A stretch of DNA of 64,000 bases, taken from Bimuria novae-zelandiae CBS 107.79 (lineage: Eukaryota; Ascomycota; Dothideomycetes; Pleosporales; Didymosphaeriaceae). Shown here piece after piece: positions 1-10,551 of the stretch (position 1 is its first letter; each line of letters opens with the position of its first letter). The translations under genes were made by a program, and so were the position numbers. The stretch is taken from assembly GCA_010015655.1 (NCBI GenBank), contig ML976711.1, positions 358,013 through 422,012 on the forward strand, in the 5' to 3' direction. The notes under the pieces were generated by a model. It searched no databases and had not been told where the DNA came from. It saw nothing but the letters and a program-made list of their open reading frames with translations.

Positions 1-73
1 GCGAGCCCGTTTCGGCGTGGAAGAGGACGCTTTGAAAACGGAAGACCTGGGTAATGCTGACTCCTGTTCTTAA
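1..73 (+). CDS. 3' end of an unidentified gene (partial)
   Basis: From base 2 an open frame runs 23 codons to a TAA at 71-73. The peptide is mixed charged and polar (ARFGVEEDAL...) and looks like a coding tail rather than spacer. The RFG...ALK pattern loosely resembles the C-terminal repeats of small SAP-domain/Tho1-like mRNP proteins, but 23 residues cannot prove that. The rest of the gene lies left of the window. It could be chance. Confidence 0.3.
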   Translation, partial: RARFGVEEDALKTEDLGNADSCS

Positions 74-92
74 TGAGTACGAACTTTGCTGA

Positions 93-1040
93 TCAAAGAG
101 CAGAAACAGAACTTACCGCTTCAAGCAATGCCCGAGTTGTATGTACCCACCCCTTTCGAGGAGGTATTGGTGGGTTGTCGGCGTACTCGTGGACACGGAC
201 CGAGCGAAAGTGTACAGTAAGGGTATGGCCATGCTCTCGCATCTCTGCAAATAGCGGGAACAGGTCACCGAATTCGCGGATGGCTTGCTCAATGTCCTCC
301 ACTCCATTAAAGACAGTCACGACCTTGTCCAGCACGAACTCAAGTTTTGCCTTGCGCCTAAGCTCCGACAACACGCGCAGATTTTGAAGTGTGTAATTCC
401 ACCCATTGCGCGTCGGCTTAACGCGAATCCTGAGGCTACCGACGTGCTCAATAGGCTTCATAGCGTCCTGCTGCGATCCCTTTCCCTGGAGCAGAGCGCC
501 CTTGCCCAGGAAGGTTGGAAGGAGGTAGAGGCCCTCTTGTCGGAACTCGAATGTCCTCTGCCGGTAGCACATCTCGGCGAGCTCTCGCACGAAGGTCACG
601 TCGCAGTATGCTGTGTCCCATAAGTGCTAGTTTTCGTTTTCGGGCAGGCCGTGCTTGCACACTATGGGCGGGAAGGAGGGGTCGTTTGGGGACAAGGGGC
701 CGAGATGGCGCTCGTGAGGTATGCGCTCGATCTCGATGGCCTGGTTATTCCTGAGTACGTGGTCGCGTTCGAGTACGGTGGTGTAGATCATGTCGCGGAT
801 CTCGCGGGGTAGGCGGACTGTGATTTGGTGAGAGAGTTGATGGAAGGAAATTTTCGTGAGGCGATCGAGTTTTTTGTCAAGATCCTCTTGTAGCTTGGCT
901 TTTTCCTCGTAGGCTCTGTGTATGACGGCGAGGACTTTGGTCGCTTCGTCGTCTTCTGCGATTGAGCATTTGATGCGCCAGCTTTGCTAGTATGCTTTGC
1001 AAAATTTGCCCTGCCTCTTTAGTTTTTCAAATAAGCTACT
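93..1040 (-). pseudogene. F-box-like (2EXR-type) protein, broken by two in-frame TAG codons
   Basis: Read on the minus strand, one frame runs from about 1040 to a TGA at 95-93. It encodes a helical stretch ending EEKAKLQEDLDKKLDRL, then RLPREIRDMIYTTVLERD. This is the opening motif of the very common fungal F-box-like/2EXR family (LPxEIRxxIY). After it comes a long tail with VTFVRELAEMCYRQRTFEF, equally typical of the family. The frame is interrupted by TAG at 989-987, just before QSWRIKC, and by TAG at 629-627, just before HLWDTAYCDV. There is no frameshift between the blocks. Both stops are one transition away from CAG or TGG, the change RIP would make. The N-terminal start was not found and an upstream intron near 1035-1060 is possible. 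Family assignment is by motif recognition; the function of such proteins is mostly unknown. Confidence 0.6.
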
Positions 1041-1049
1041 AATATTAGT

Positions 1050-2121
1050 TTAGATCGCTGTTGCTTCGTGGTAGACATACGCCTCGGTTTTCTTCCAGCA
1101 CTGCTCGACGGCCTCAAGCGTGGGGGCTGATTTTGCCGATAGGGTGTGCGTGTTAGGAGGAGCCATTGTGTTCGCTGGGTGCTGTGAGCACTTTTTGTGG
1201 ATTCGGAAAGGTTGTAGGTGAAGAGGAGGATCAGGGGAGGGATTCCCTTGTATGCTCGACGCGCGGGGTGGCCCATCTGCCTCTTACCTCAACTTCGTTG
1301 GGTCCACCCCGCTCTCTCACCTTTTCGACCCGAGGTAATATGTTTGGTGTTTTGGATCGTAGTTAACCGGTCTCAACAATTACAAGACATTTCAGACAGG
1401 ATTGAAATGTAGTGAAAGTTCAATCAATCAAGCCACGTATTCGGCTAATGGCTTGAAAGATATCGATTGTACCTTGCACGCTCATAGCTCTCGAAAGAAC
1501 ACGCAGACCTGGGAGATAGCTCAGAACACCAACGCTTGTCCACATTACCCAATACGCGCAAACAACTCACGCATAACCTTTGTCAGTGTTTCGTGGACGT
1601 TGACTATTTCCTTGTATATGCTGATGGGCAGTTAAGCTGAACTGTGACTAGACGAGAGCGAGACACTTATACTCGCGGTACTTCCTTGGAGTTTAGAGCT
1701 AGTTTGGAGGGGAAAGAGGGTCCTCGTGATCACGGGAAGGATGAAGCTTCAGTGTTAGGGATGTCTCGGCATGGCGCGTAACACGCACAAGATTCATTGA
1801 TTGTGCAGAAACCGCCTACCTCAATGCGTGGTGGGCCAAACGTGTGCTCCCGTCAATGGATGGAGTTGCGATAGGGAGGGGCAGGATGCGCTGGCGGTGG
1901 TTTGCTGTCTTTCGGGAGTCTCACCCTGGTCGGCGACATGGGTCAGAAGCACCCCCCTCTCCTCCCACCTGTGCATGAAGCAGCTGCGACTGGCGGCCAC
2001 GCAAACGCCTCTTCTGCATACATAAACCCAAGCACACGTTACGCATGGAGAGTACAGCAATTGCAGCATACATCACAACAGTATAAATTAGCCCCGTTAG
2101 CGACGCCGGCCTAGCTGCAGC
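1050..2121. other. intergenic, no gene recognised
   Basis: Only short overlapping frames without domain-like character occur here. A TATAAATT motif at 2092-2099 lies about 25 bases before the ATG at 2122. Confidence 0.5.
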
Positions 2122-5100
2122 ATGGACTCGCCGTCTCGAGCGCCAATAGCAAGCGAGGCCTCGAGCGCAGAGGCTACAACAACAACACCTACAACCACCC
2201 AAGAAGCTCCGCAAAAGACAGCGCGCGCGTCCGCAACAACCGCCTCGCCCGCACGACGGAAGATGGCCTCCAATGCCTCGTCGACGTCCAAGGACCCGGT
2301 GCCTCCTCGCCGGCCCACGACGGTCATAGGTGCGGGAGCTGCCGCCCGCCGTCCAGCAGCTGCGAGCACGGCGCGTGTCCCAACGAGCGCGTCAAAGCCG
2401 CCATCGAGCTCGACCACACGCACGGGGACGGTCGGCTCCAGCTTGAGCAAGCCGCCGACGCGTCCAGCGCCTGGCTCGGTGGTGCGAAAGACTGGATTGG
2501 CCTCCAAGACCACGGCATCGGATGCAGAGCCAGACCTTTCGTCTGTCACGTCGGGAGACGAGAACAAGAAGCCCACAGTGCGTCGGACTACGCTGGCGTC
2601 GAGCACTGCTACCCGGTCGCCTGGGAGAACGACGGCCACGCGACCGGCAGCTTCGACAACCGCTGCTGTGAAGCGTCCGGCAACCACGAGGCCTTCGGTG
2701 GACAGCACCACAACTCGAGCTACTCCTCGTGCGTCGCTGTCGTCCTCAACACGGGGTACAACCACTACCCGCCCCGCGACGACCACATCTAGAGCAGCTC
2801 CCGGAGCCGCAACAAGGGCGCCCTTGTCGCATGCGAAGAAGCCGTCTGTGTCGGCTGCCCCTGTACCCGCCCCTGAGCCCAAGAATATCATCTCTGAAGA
2901 GGAGTTCGTATGACCACCAGTTCGTCTGATCTAGATACTGATCTCAATAGCACCGCCGAGCTCGTCATTCCTCCGAAGAGCGACCGCCTCAAAGAGCAAG
3001 CTGCCTCCGATGCCGAAGTCGAGACGCGAAGGAGCGCCCTCGGGCCCGTCAAAGCCGCCCTCGCACGCCTGGGCGAGAAAGACGAATCTGCCCGGCCGGC
3101 CACGTCTCCCCCGGGACCCGTCACAGATGGCGAACTGGATGCAAAGCGGCGGAGCGCACAGGTCATGCACGAGTTTTTCAAGGAGACCAACGCGCGCGAG
3201 CAGCTGCGGGAGCAATGCGACGACCTCAACCGAGAGGTAGACAGTTTGCAGGCCGAGCGGAAGAAGCTGAAAAAGCAACTCGCCGACGCAGAAGCTGCTA
3301 TCGCTGAAAAAGACAAGGCCATTGCCGATGCCGCAAAGTCATCGGGGACTGACGAAACTGCGCACACCACGCTGGTGGATGAACTGGAGAAGAAGTTCGC
3401 CTTGGAGACGAAAGAGATGGAGGAGCACAGCCAGAAACTGCAAGAGGAGAAGGTTGCTGCCCAGAAGAAGGAGGCCGAAGAGACGAAGCGCGCCGCAGAG
3501 CTGCAGCAGGTGCTGAGCCAGCTCAACGAAGACCTCGAGAAGCAGGGTGCTGAATGGGATGCTGAGAAGAAGAAGCTCGTCGAGCAGCAGACCCAGATTG
3601 AGGCCTTGATAACAGAGGTTGCTGCGCTTCGAGACGAGAGGGATGCACTGAAACAGCAGCTGAGCGATGCGCAAGTTACGTTAGAGACCCTACAAACCAG
3701 GCTGGCTGAGGTCGAGCAAGGCCACACAGACGAGCTCAGGTCGCGCGACGAGCAAATGAACGAACTGTCCCAGTCTTTGAAAGACTTACAAGCCGAACTA
3801 GCTGCCTCGGAAAGCAAACACAAGGAGGCCTTGGAACAAGCTAAGCAATCCATCCAATCGAAAACTTCGGAATCAACTCAACTTGTGGAAGAGCTTCAGG
3901 TCAAGATCGTGTCTTTGGAGCAGCAGCACACCGATGAACTCCACCAGAAGGACGAAGTTATCGAATCGCTCGAGAAAGTGACCAAAGAGCTACGGGAACT
4001 TTCCGAACAGCTTCAAGAGCGTGCCGACAAGACCACCGCTGACCTGGAGGAGGCGCGTAGCGCACATGCCTCTGCTATCAATGATAAGATCGCGGAACTG
4101 CAGAAGAGTCACGAGGACGCGCTGCAGGGCAAAGAGAGCGAAATTTCTCGTCATCTCGAGGCAATTGACAGCTTGCAAGAACAGATCAAGAAGCTGGAAC
4201 AAGGCGAAACGGATGGAGCCATGGTCGCTAGCGAACTGAACAAGCAAATCGAAGAACTGAGACAGTCTCACGAGGAAGCACTGAAGATCAAATCCGACGA
4301 GAACGAGGAGCTCCTAGAACAACTGAATGCCATCAACGACCAGCTGGGCTCCGATGCCGCCGAAATGAATAAGTTCAAGGACGAGAATGAGGGATTACGA
4401 AAGACCTTGCAAACTCTCGAACAGGTTTCGGAACAAGAAAACCAGCAGCATGCGGCCACTCTTGCTAAAGTCCAGGCAGAATTGCAGGAGGCAAACAAGA
4501 AGGCCGACACCCTGCGAGCAGAAGTCGAAAGTACTCAGGAACGGGCTCGGAAGGACTTGCTCGTTCTTGGCGAAGATCATGATGCCGAGATTGAGTCGCT
4601 TCGAGCTGACTTAGAAGGCGATGCTAAGAATCGTCTCGACGAGCTACAGTCTAAATACGATGCTCTGGTCGCAGAGAAGAACGCCACACTGGAGCAGCAT
4701 GAAAAGACACTTGCAGAGCGGGCATCTGCACTCGAAGCTGCCAAGCAAGAGCTCACCACTCTTAAGGAAAGCTCAGGGTCCGCTTCCCAAGATCTCGCCG
4801 ACGCGCTATCACGAATGAAGCAGCTCGAAGAGGAGAAGCTCGCAGGCGAAGAAGCCCATGTTGCGTCGCAGAAACTACTCGTAGACTTGGAAGCTCGCTT
4901 TGATGCGCTGTCCGAGGAGAAGGCTGCTATAGACGAGGCTCATGCATCGTCACAGAAAGTCATCACGGACCTTCAAGCGCGCCACGATGCACTTTTGAAG
5001 GAGAAGTTGTCGGCCGAGGAAGCCCATCAAACGTCCCAGAAGCTCATTACCGACCTTCAATCCCGCTATGATAGCCTCTTGGAAGAGAAGACTGCCACGG

Positions 5101-6864
5101 AAGATGCGCACAGTCGTGCTGTTGATGCTTTGAAGCAAGAATCTGAAAGCGCTTCCAAACAGCTTCTCGGTGAATTGCAGGAGAAGTATGATTCTCTTTT
5201 GGCCGAGAAGAGCCACCTTGAGAGGACCCATCAGAACGAAGTTGAGAAGTTCTCAAGCGAACTTGACGCTCTTTCTACTCAAATCTCTGATCTGGAGAAG
5301 AAGCATGATGCTGTGATCGCAGAGAAAAGTCACCTGGAGAAGAAGTACGACGCTGTGATCGCCGAGAGCCTGGCTGATGAACAAGCGCACAACAAAGCGT
5401 TGGCTACCCAAAGAGCGGAAATTGAGGAAGCACACAACAGAGCCTTGACCGATCTCCAGGTAGAGGTTGAGAAGAAGTTTGAGTCGTTACTCGAGGCTCT
5501 GCAGTCCGATCTGTCTGCCATGGAGCAACAGAAGAAGGTTGCTATCGAGGAGAAACAATCCACGATGGACGAGCTCATTGCTTTGAAGAAAGATCTTGCT
5601 TCGCGTGGCGATGATGTCCAAGCAAATTTGGTAGAACTTACCGACAAATACGAGAACCTCATGCGTGAAAAGGCTGCTGCTGACGAAGAGCACAAAGCCG
5701 CTGTAACGCTGCTGCGGGATTCTCTGAAAGAGGAGCACGATAAGGCTGCGGCCGAGCTGCAGGAACAGTGTGACAGCCTCCAGGCCAAGCTTGCGAAAGT
5801 TGAGCAGGAACACAGTGACGCCATCGCGCTGTTGAAAGAGGAGCTGAAGGAAGGTCATTCCAACGATTTGACCAATCTTCAGAGTACTCTTGAGGATATG
5901 CATCAGAAGCACAATGATCTGACCGAGCAGAAGCAAACCATGGAGAAGGCTCACGAAGACGCCATTGGGGAGTTGATGGTGGGCATGGAAGCAAGCATGA
6001 ACGACGCGGTACAACAGCTTCAGAATAAGTATGACGCGCTTACCAGTCAGCTGGAAGCTACCAAAGCCAGCCATGTCGAACAGCTTGAGCTCGCGAAGAA
6101 GAGCAGTCATGAGTCGGAAAGCTTGCTTGAAGAACTGCGATCGCGCCATGCCGCAGAACTCGAAGAGGTCAAAAAGGGCGGCTCTGCGAATGAGAGCCTG
6201 ATCCAGGAGCTACAATCCCGCCACGATACACTTTCCGCCCAAGCCGCCTCAGATGCCGAGTCCCATGCACAGGAGATCGGTCGCCTCCAGGAACAGACCA
6301 GGAAACTGGAGGAGGAGCGCGATCGTGCGCGACAGGACGCCCAGGCCGCTACAGACCACATCGAGCAGATGAAAGAGAACGTGGTCACCAAGTACCTCGC
6401 CAAAGTCGAGCCCCTGGAACGAGAGAACAACCAGCTCAAAGACAAGGTCGAGCGTCTGCAAGCCATCCTCGCGGCGGGCGATAGAGTCGCTCGCGCGGCT
6501 GCCACCATGGGCGAGAAGCGCGAGATGAACGCGCTAGCCGAAGAGGACGAGGAAGAAGACGAGGCCCAGGCTACGTCTGGGGCGGAGTCGGCACTGGCGG
6601 AGAAATCGTCATCAGCCCCCCGAGAGGTGCTTGGAACTGTGAGTAGTTGTCAAGGTCTTTGAACTGGGGTGGACGCTAATACACCGTTAGCAGTTAGCGG
6701 CTATGCAAGAAACGCTTTCTCAGTTGTCTGAGTTGAACAACGATGCCATCGTCGAGAGCTCTAGGACAGCTCGAAAGCTTAATGATGAGCACTGGGGCGC
6801 TGTTGACGCTGGTGAGAACCCATCTGCCGATGAGAAGAATGGTTTGCTGGATAACCATGACTGA
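2122..6864 (+). CDS. large coiled-coil protein with basic Ser/Thr/Ala/Pro-rich head (frame change at 2908)
   Basis: The first frame (2122-2913) gives about 262 residues of low-complexity, basic Ser/Thr/Ala/Pro sequence ending NIISEEEFV. The second frame (2910-6638) gives about 1240 residues of almost uninterrupted heptads rich in Glu, Lys, Leu and Gln, with no other domain. A good intron (GTGAGT at 6639, branch GCTAATAC, acceptor at 6690) leads to a last exon ending at TGA 6862-6864. The head and rod read as one protein of about 1550 residues, resembling fungal 'M protein repeat' or filament-type coiled-coil proteins. However, the stop of frame one overlaps the ATG of frame two (GTATGA). No GT-AG intron I tried restores the frame with good signals. 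Options are an assembly indel, an unusual intron, or two genes. The rod includes three 28-residue repeats, listed separately. Probable role is structural; the specific function is unknown. Confidence 0.75.
4848..5099 (+). repeat. three tandem 84-bp (28-residue) coiled-coil repeats
   Basis: Units at 4848-4931, 4932-5015 and 5016-5099 encode near-copies of the pattern E-E/D-A-H-x2-S-Q-K, then DLxAR, DAL or DSL, and EEK. The length of 28 residues is exactly four heptads, so duplication keeps the coiled-coil register. A fourth, decayed unit begins at 5100. Confidence 0.8.
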
Positions 6865-7256
6865 GGTAGTGGATGGATGTGGCGGGCGACTGTTGTGTCA
6901 CCACAGTAGGGCTCCCGATTTTCTCTTCTTCTGACTATCCATTTAATTCTGTGGCGGCTGCTGGCACTATACCCTTTCCAATGCCACTGTCATTATACCC
7001 CGGATATCGCATAGCTGCGAACGGCGCGGCGAAAATAGACCATTCCCAACTCTGCAACAAGTTCCTAGTTCTCCACTGTCAAGTGATGTTGTGCACAGCA
7101 TGTAAGCCTCTCTTTGTATCCCGAAGCCTTGCTCAAAATTTTACCTCCCTCACAAAGTTCACGCACTGCGAGCGGTTTTCCAACAGCGGGTCGCCCATCG
7201 CACGGCCTCTCGAGAACTCAGCAGTGTGCTAACCACAAGAGACGATCTACCATTTT
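6865..7256. other. intergenic, convergent gene ends
   Basis: This spacer lies between two convergent genes. No coding or RNA feature was recognised. Confidence 0.5.
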
Positions 7257-8370
7257 TCATGACCCAGTAGACCCAAGTGCCAGCACCGCTAGCATGAAGG
7301 CTATCATGAGGACTATCACGGCAGCAACAAAGCAAAGCGCGGTCAGCTGGGGAATGTCCACCGCACCGTCAGGCGCGATGTTCATGATGCGCTCACGGCG
7401 CTCACGGGTGCCTCTATCAGAGTTAGCTTCCTGCTTAGCTATCCATGTGGAGTTCGTTTCTCCCACAAGAACCTCGCCGGCCCAGCCTACCTGTGTAAAA
7501 GAGGCCGGGTGAGTAATTACAAAACCATGCATACGAGGGAGACTCACCTGCGGAACAAAGGGACTCGGCACTTGGGACACAGCGTGCTGGTTTGGGTGAG
7601 CTGCTCGAGGCAGGGCTTGCCGAAGACGTGGGCGCAGGGGTCGATGCGCATGGCGGGGTGGCTGGCTACCCGTCAGTCTAATCCCTCTATGTATATAAAA
7701 CTAACAGCGGTATGGAGATGAGAGATATGTGCCTGGGAAGGGAGAGCAGGACGTACCCTTCATGATACGAGTCCCAGCAGAACGGGCACTTGTCATCGTT
7801 GTACTTGTCGTCGGGCTTTGCGACGTACACGTGGCAAGCCAGGAACTCGGCTTTCGTTGGGAGCCCGTGTACGCGCGCCGGGGGGTGGCGCCGTCCGAAC
7901 TCGAAGTTGACCATGGCGGCTTGTATGGTGGTCTCTTGGTTCTGGGGCGTGGGCGGGTTGACGAGGGTGCCGAAGGAAGGGGGGTAGCCTGTGTACTGCG
8001 TTGTGTACGTAGAGTGCTGCATGAGACCCCAATTGGTCCACGAGTGAGTGGGTGGTACTTGTAGGGGTGGTGGTGGTGTTGTTGGTGCGGTTTGGGGTTC
8101 GGGCGGACAGGTGGGCGTGGAGGCCGCTTGCGGTGGAGCTGAGCTGGCGGCTGGCGTCTGGGAGGACTGCTGCGGCTTCGGCGCTGCGGGAGGTGCTTTG
8201 GGCTTTTCGTCTTTTGATAAGTACATGAGGCTGGCGGCTAGCACTTGGGAGGACTGCTGTATTGTCGGCGTTGCGGCCGGTGTTTTTGGCTTATCGTCTG
8301 TTGGCTTGTACATGAGACTTTTCAATTTGGGAATCTTCGGTGGTTTTGAGGAAGGCGGAGGGTGCGACAT
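7257..8370 (-). CDS. RING-type zinc finger protein with C-terminal membrane anchor
   Basis: Three exons (8370-7757, 7661-7548, 7413-7257) give 294 residues. Intron 1 is GTACGT...CCAG. Intron 2 is GTGAGT...GCTAACTCTGATAG, a near-perfect branch site and acceptor. Residues 1-190 are Pro/Thr/Gln-rich. The finger is C195-x2-C198 ... C214-A-H216-V-F-G-K-P-C222 ... C233-x2-C236. This is the C3HC4 layout except that Gly219 sits where the fifth metal ligand, usually Cys (CGHVFC), belongs. A single hydrophobic helix (about residues 266-287, LCFVAAVIVLMIAFMLAVLAL) ends the chain and predicts a tail anchor. A membrane-bound E3 ubiquitin ligase is the natural inference, but the lost ligand weakens it. The ATG at 8370 was chosen because the 30 codons before it have only a TTG start. 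Confidence 0.78.
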
Positions 8371-8696
8371 GTTGCCAGTCCGTGAGCGGTGAGGATTCGG
8401 GTTGCTGGTGTCGTGAGGAAGGGAGTGTGTTGAGACTGAAGAACAGAGACGCAGAAGCAAATCGTGGCCTGAACCAATATTTCACGCTGAACCAAAGTTG
8501 CTGTTGGGAGTTGGGCTGTTTCCAAGTGGAGCGCGGTACCGGCCATGTGCACCAACAACGTGTTCGAAACGTAGGCACAGAAGCAGATGATACCTTGTAT
8601 AGATTTATACGCAAGAAAACCCTGTTCGTCGTTTTGTCTATTTTCGAACATTTGGAGTGTGTGATACAGCCATTTAACCTCATGTATCTCGAACCT

Positions 8697-9771
8697 TCAT
8701 ACTCCGCCACCCCACCTCAAAATTGCACCCACAAGAAGCGAAAGCTCCGCATCGTATCCCAAAGTTTTGACCGCAAAGCCGCTCTTTCTTACACCTGAAA
8801 TAACCTCAAGAAAGGTTGTAGTTCCTTTTAACATGGTAAGGTTCGCAACTACAAAGCCGAACGAGATGGAGACGCACTGTAGGACGTCCTTCTGGTCGAA
8901 TCTGATGCGCGCAGTGTGCGGGACAAGAAGCATAATCCGAGTGAAAAAAACAAGCGGAATGAATACCGGATGACCCTTTAGGGAAGGCAGCGCCAGGATA
9001 GCAGCGTTCAATACAACAGTTGGTAATGCAAGCGAAGACTTCTTGATGATGGACTGTGGGGTCTTATTTCCACTGTCTGCTTTGGACTCGCTACCAGCCT
9101 TCGAATCATCTTTTGATTTCGGCCGTAGATTTGGTGATATACCCATAGCATCGAGATGGAGCTGGATGACGAACAGACACGCCGTGAAGGTTATCGGCAG
9201 GATTTGGCTCAGGACGATATACGGAGCCATAATGCTAAGCGAGAATTTATGCTGTTGGGCTACACAGAGTCAGTAACGATCAAATACCAGTTCCCATCCA
9301 AATAATACCTTTGTATGCCATCCATACATTCCAAAACCACGTCCCAAGCAACCCTACCTGCGTCCAAACCGCGCCTGGCCGTTTCCTAACGAGCTCCTGT
9401 GCAAAGCTCTCAAACAAGTTTGTTTCGAGCGTCCAGTTTCCCAAATCCAGTAAGCCGACTCTGATGCCCATGAGGTTCTTCATTCGTGCCCATGCGGTTA
9501 GAGATTGGATGAGGAAGCTAAGCATGTTATACGAAAGTATCGCAAAGCTGATGGAGGCGAGAAAAGCGTAGATCTTGATGTGGCGTGTTCTTGCATCTTT
9601 GATTTCTTGCGATAATTTAAGTGATGGTATGCGCTTATACTGGCTATATAGTAATATCGATATTCCGAAGGTGAAGAAAAGGGCGAGGAGAATGTAGGAT
9701 AGGAAGAGCGTAGAGCCGAGGTAGTTGAACGGAGGATTCGCGTAGGCCAAAAGGCTTGCCAGGATCTCCAT
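8697..9771 (-). CDS. multi-pass integral membrane protein, unknown function
   Basis: Two exons (9771-9309, 9259-8697) join in frame across a 49-nt intron (GTATTA...TTACTGAC...GTGTAG) and give 341 residues. About six or seven hydrophobic segments are visible: near residues 15-40 (SYILLALFFTFGISILLY), 60-85, 130-155, 165-190, two around 230-275 and one near 285-300. The connecting stretch around residues 200-220 is Lys/Ser-rich and probably cytosolic. The FWNVWMAYK motif before the intron is one I associate with an uncharacterised fungal membrane family. No catalytic or transporter signature was recognised. The neighbours give no functional clue. Confidence 0.78.
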
Positions 9772-10551
9772 GCGGATATTGAAGAGAATGTTCGTGCGGG
9801 ACCTCACGAGGCAATAAGATATAAATGGGTGATGGGGACAGTTGGAGGGTTGTGGAATAATTGATGTGACGTCATGAAACGGTTCGTGTATGAGTCGCCA
9901 AGAGAAAGCAACGCGATGATTCAACGTGTATAAAATGACACGGCCTACAGTAGAGATTGAAATAGGTTTTACGCCTCCATTCGACCATATTCATGAAAAG
10001 AACGGAGGTGATTCCTGCCGTCCCCAATGCTGCCAAGATTCTCCGATGGTCTTAGTCTTCTCCCATCAATCGAGTTGCTCAGGCACGCCGTCTGCGGCGG
10101 TCCCAGTTTCCGCATTCCCAACATAAGCTTACGTAGACCAATTCTGTGTTTCTCAGAATACATAGTCAGGAGTGACAGTTCTCCCGTCATCTCACGATCG
10201 TAAATTGTACGATGTGGTATATGCTACACACGCTTGACCCCTGGTGGGAACTTCCCGAAAGGTGATCAAAAACAGCCCTGGAGCGTCACGAGTCACCACG
10301 TCACCTGGAGCCTCGGGGCTGTTAATCACAAAACGGATGAGCGAAGGAAGACGGGTGGAAGAACATGTAGCCTTTCGCGCAGTTGCGCACTGCTCCCGCC
10401 CACAGAGCATAAGTTCTACATGATCCAAACTCATGGACTCAACACAGCCACAGCAGCGCTATAGCAAAAACTCACATGCTCGGGAAGCAGAATCTGGGTA
10501 TCATTTTCGCACATATATCGGTTCTACAAGTAATTATGAAGCTCACAAAAC
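9772..10551. other. intergenic, nothing recognised
   Basis: The stretch lies upstream of the membrane-protein gene and downstream of the WW/FF gene. No convincing open frame, RNA gene or repeat was seen. Confidence 0.5.

Noticed and set aside
2888..3853. 321-codon minus-strand frame rich in Ser and Cys opposite the coiled-coil rod, and similar antisense frames at 5330-6149 and 2097-2891
   Set aside because: These are mirror products of Glu/Lys/Leu-rich and Ser/Thr/Ala-rich coding. They have no start context, introns or motifs, and the sense strand is clearly coding.
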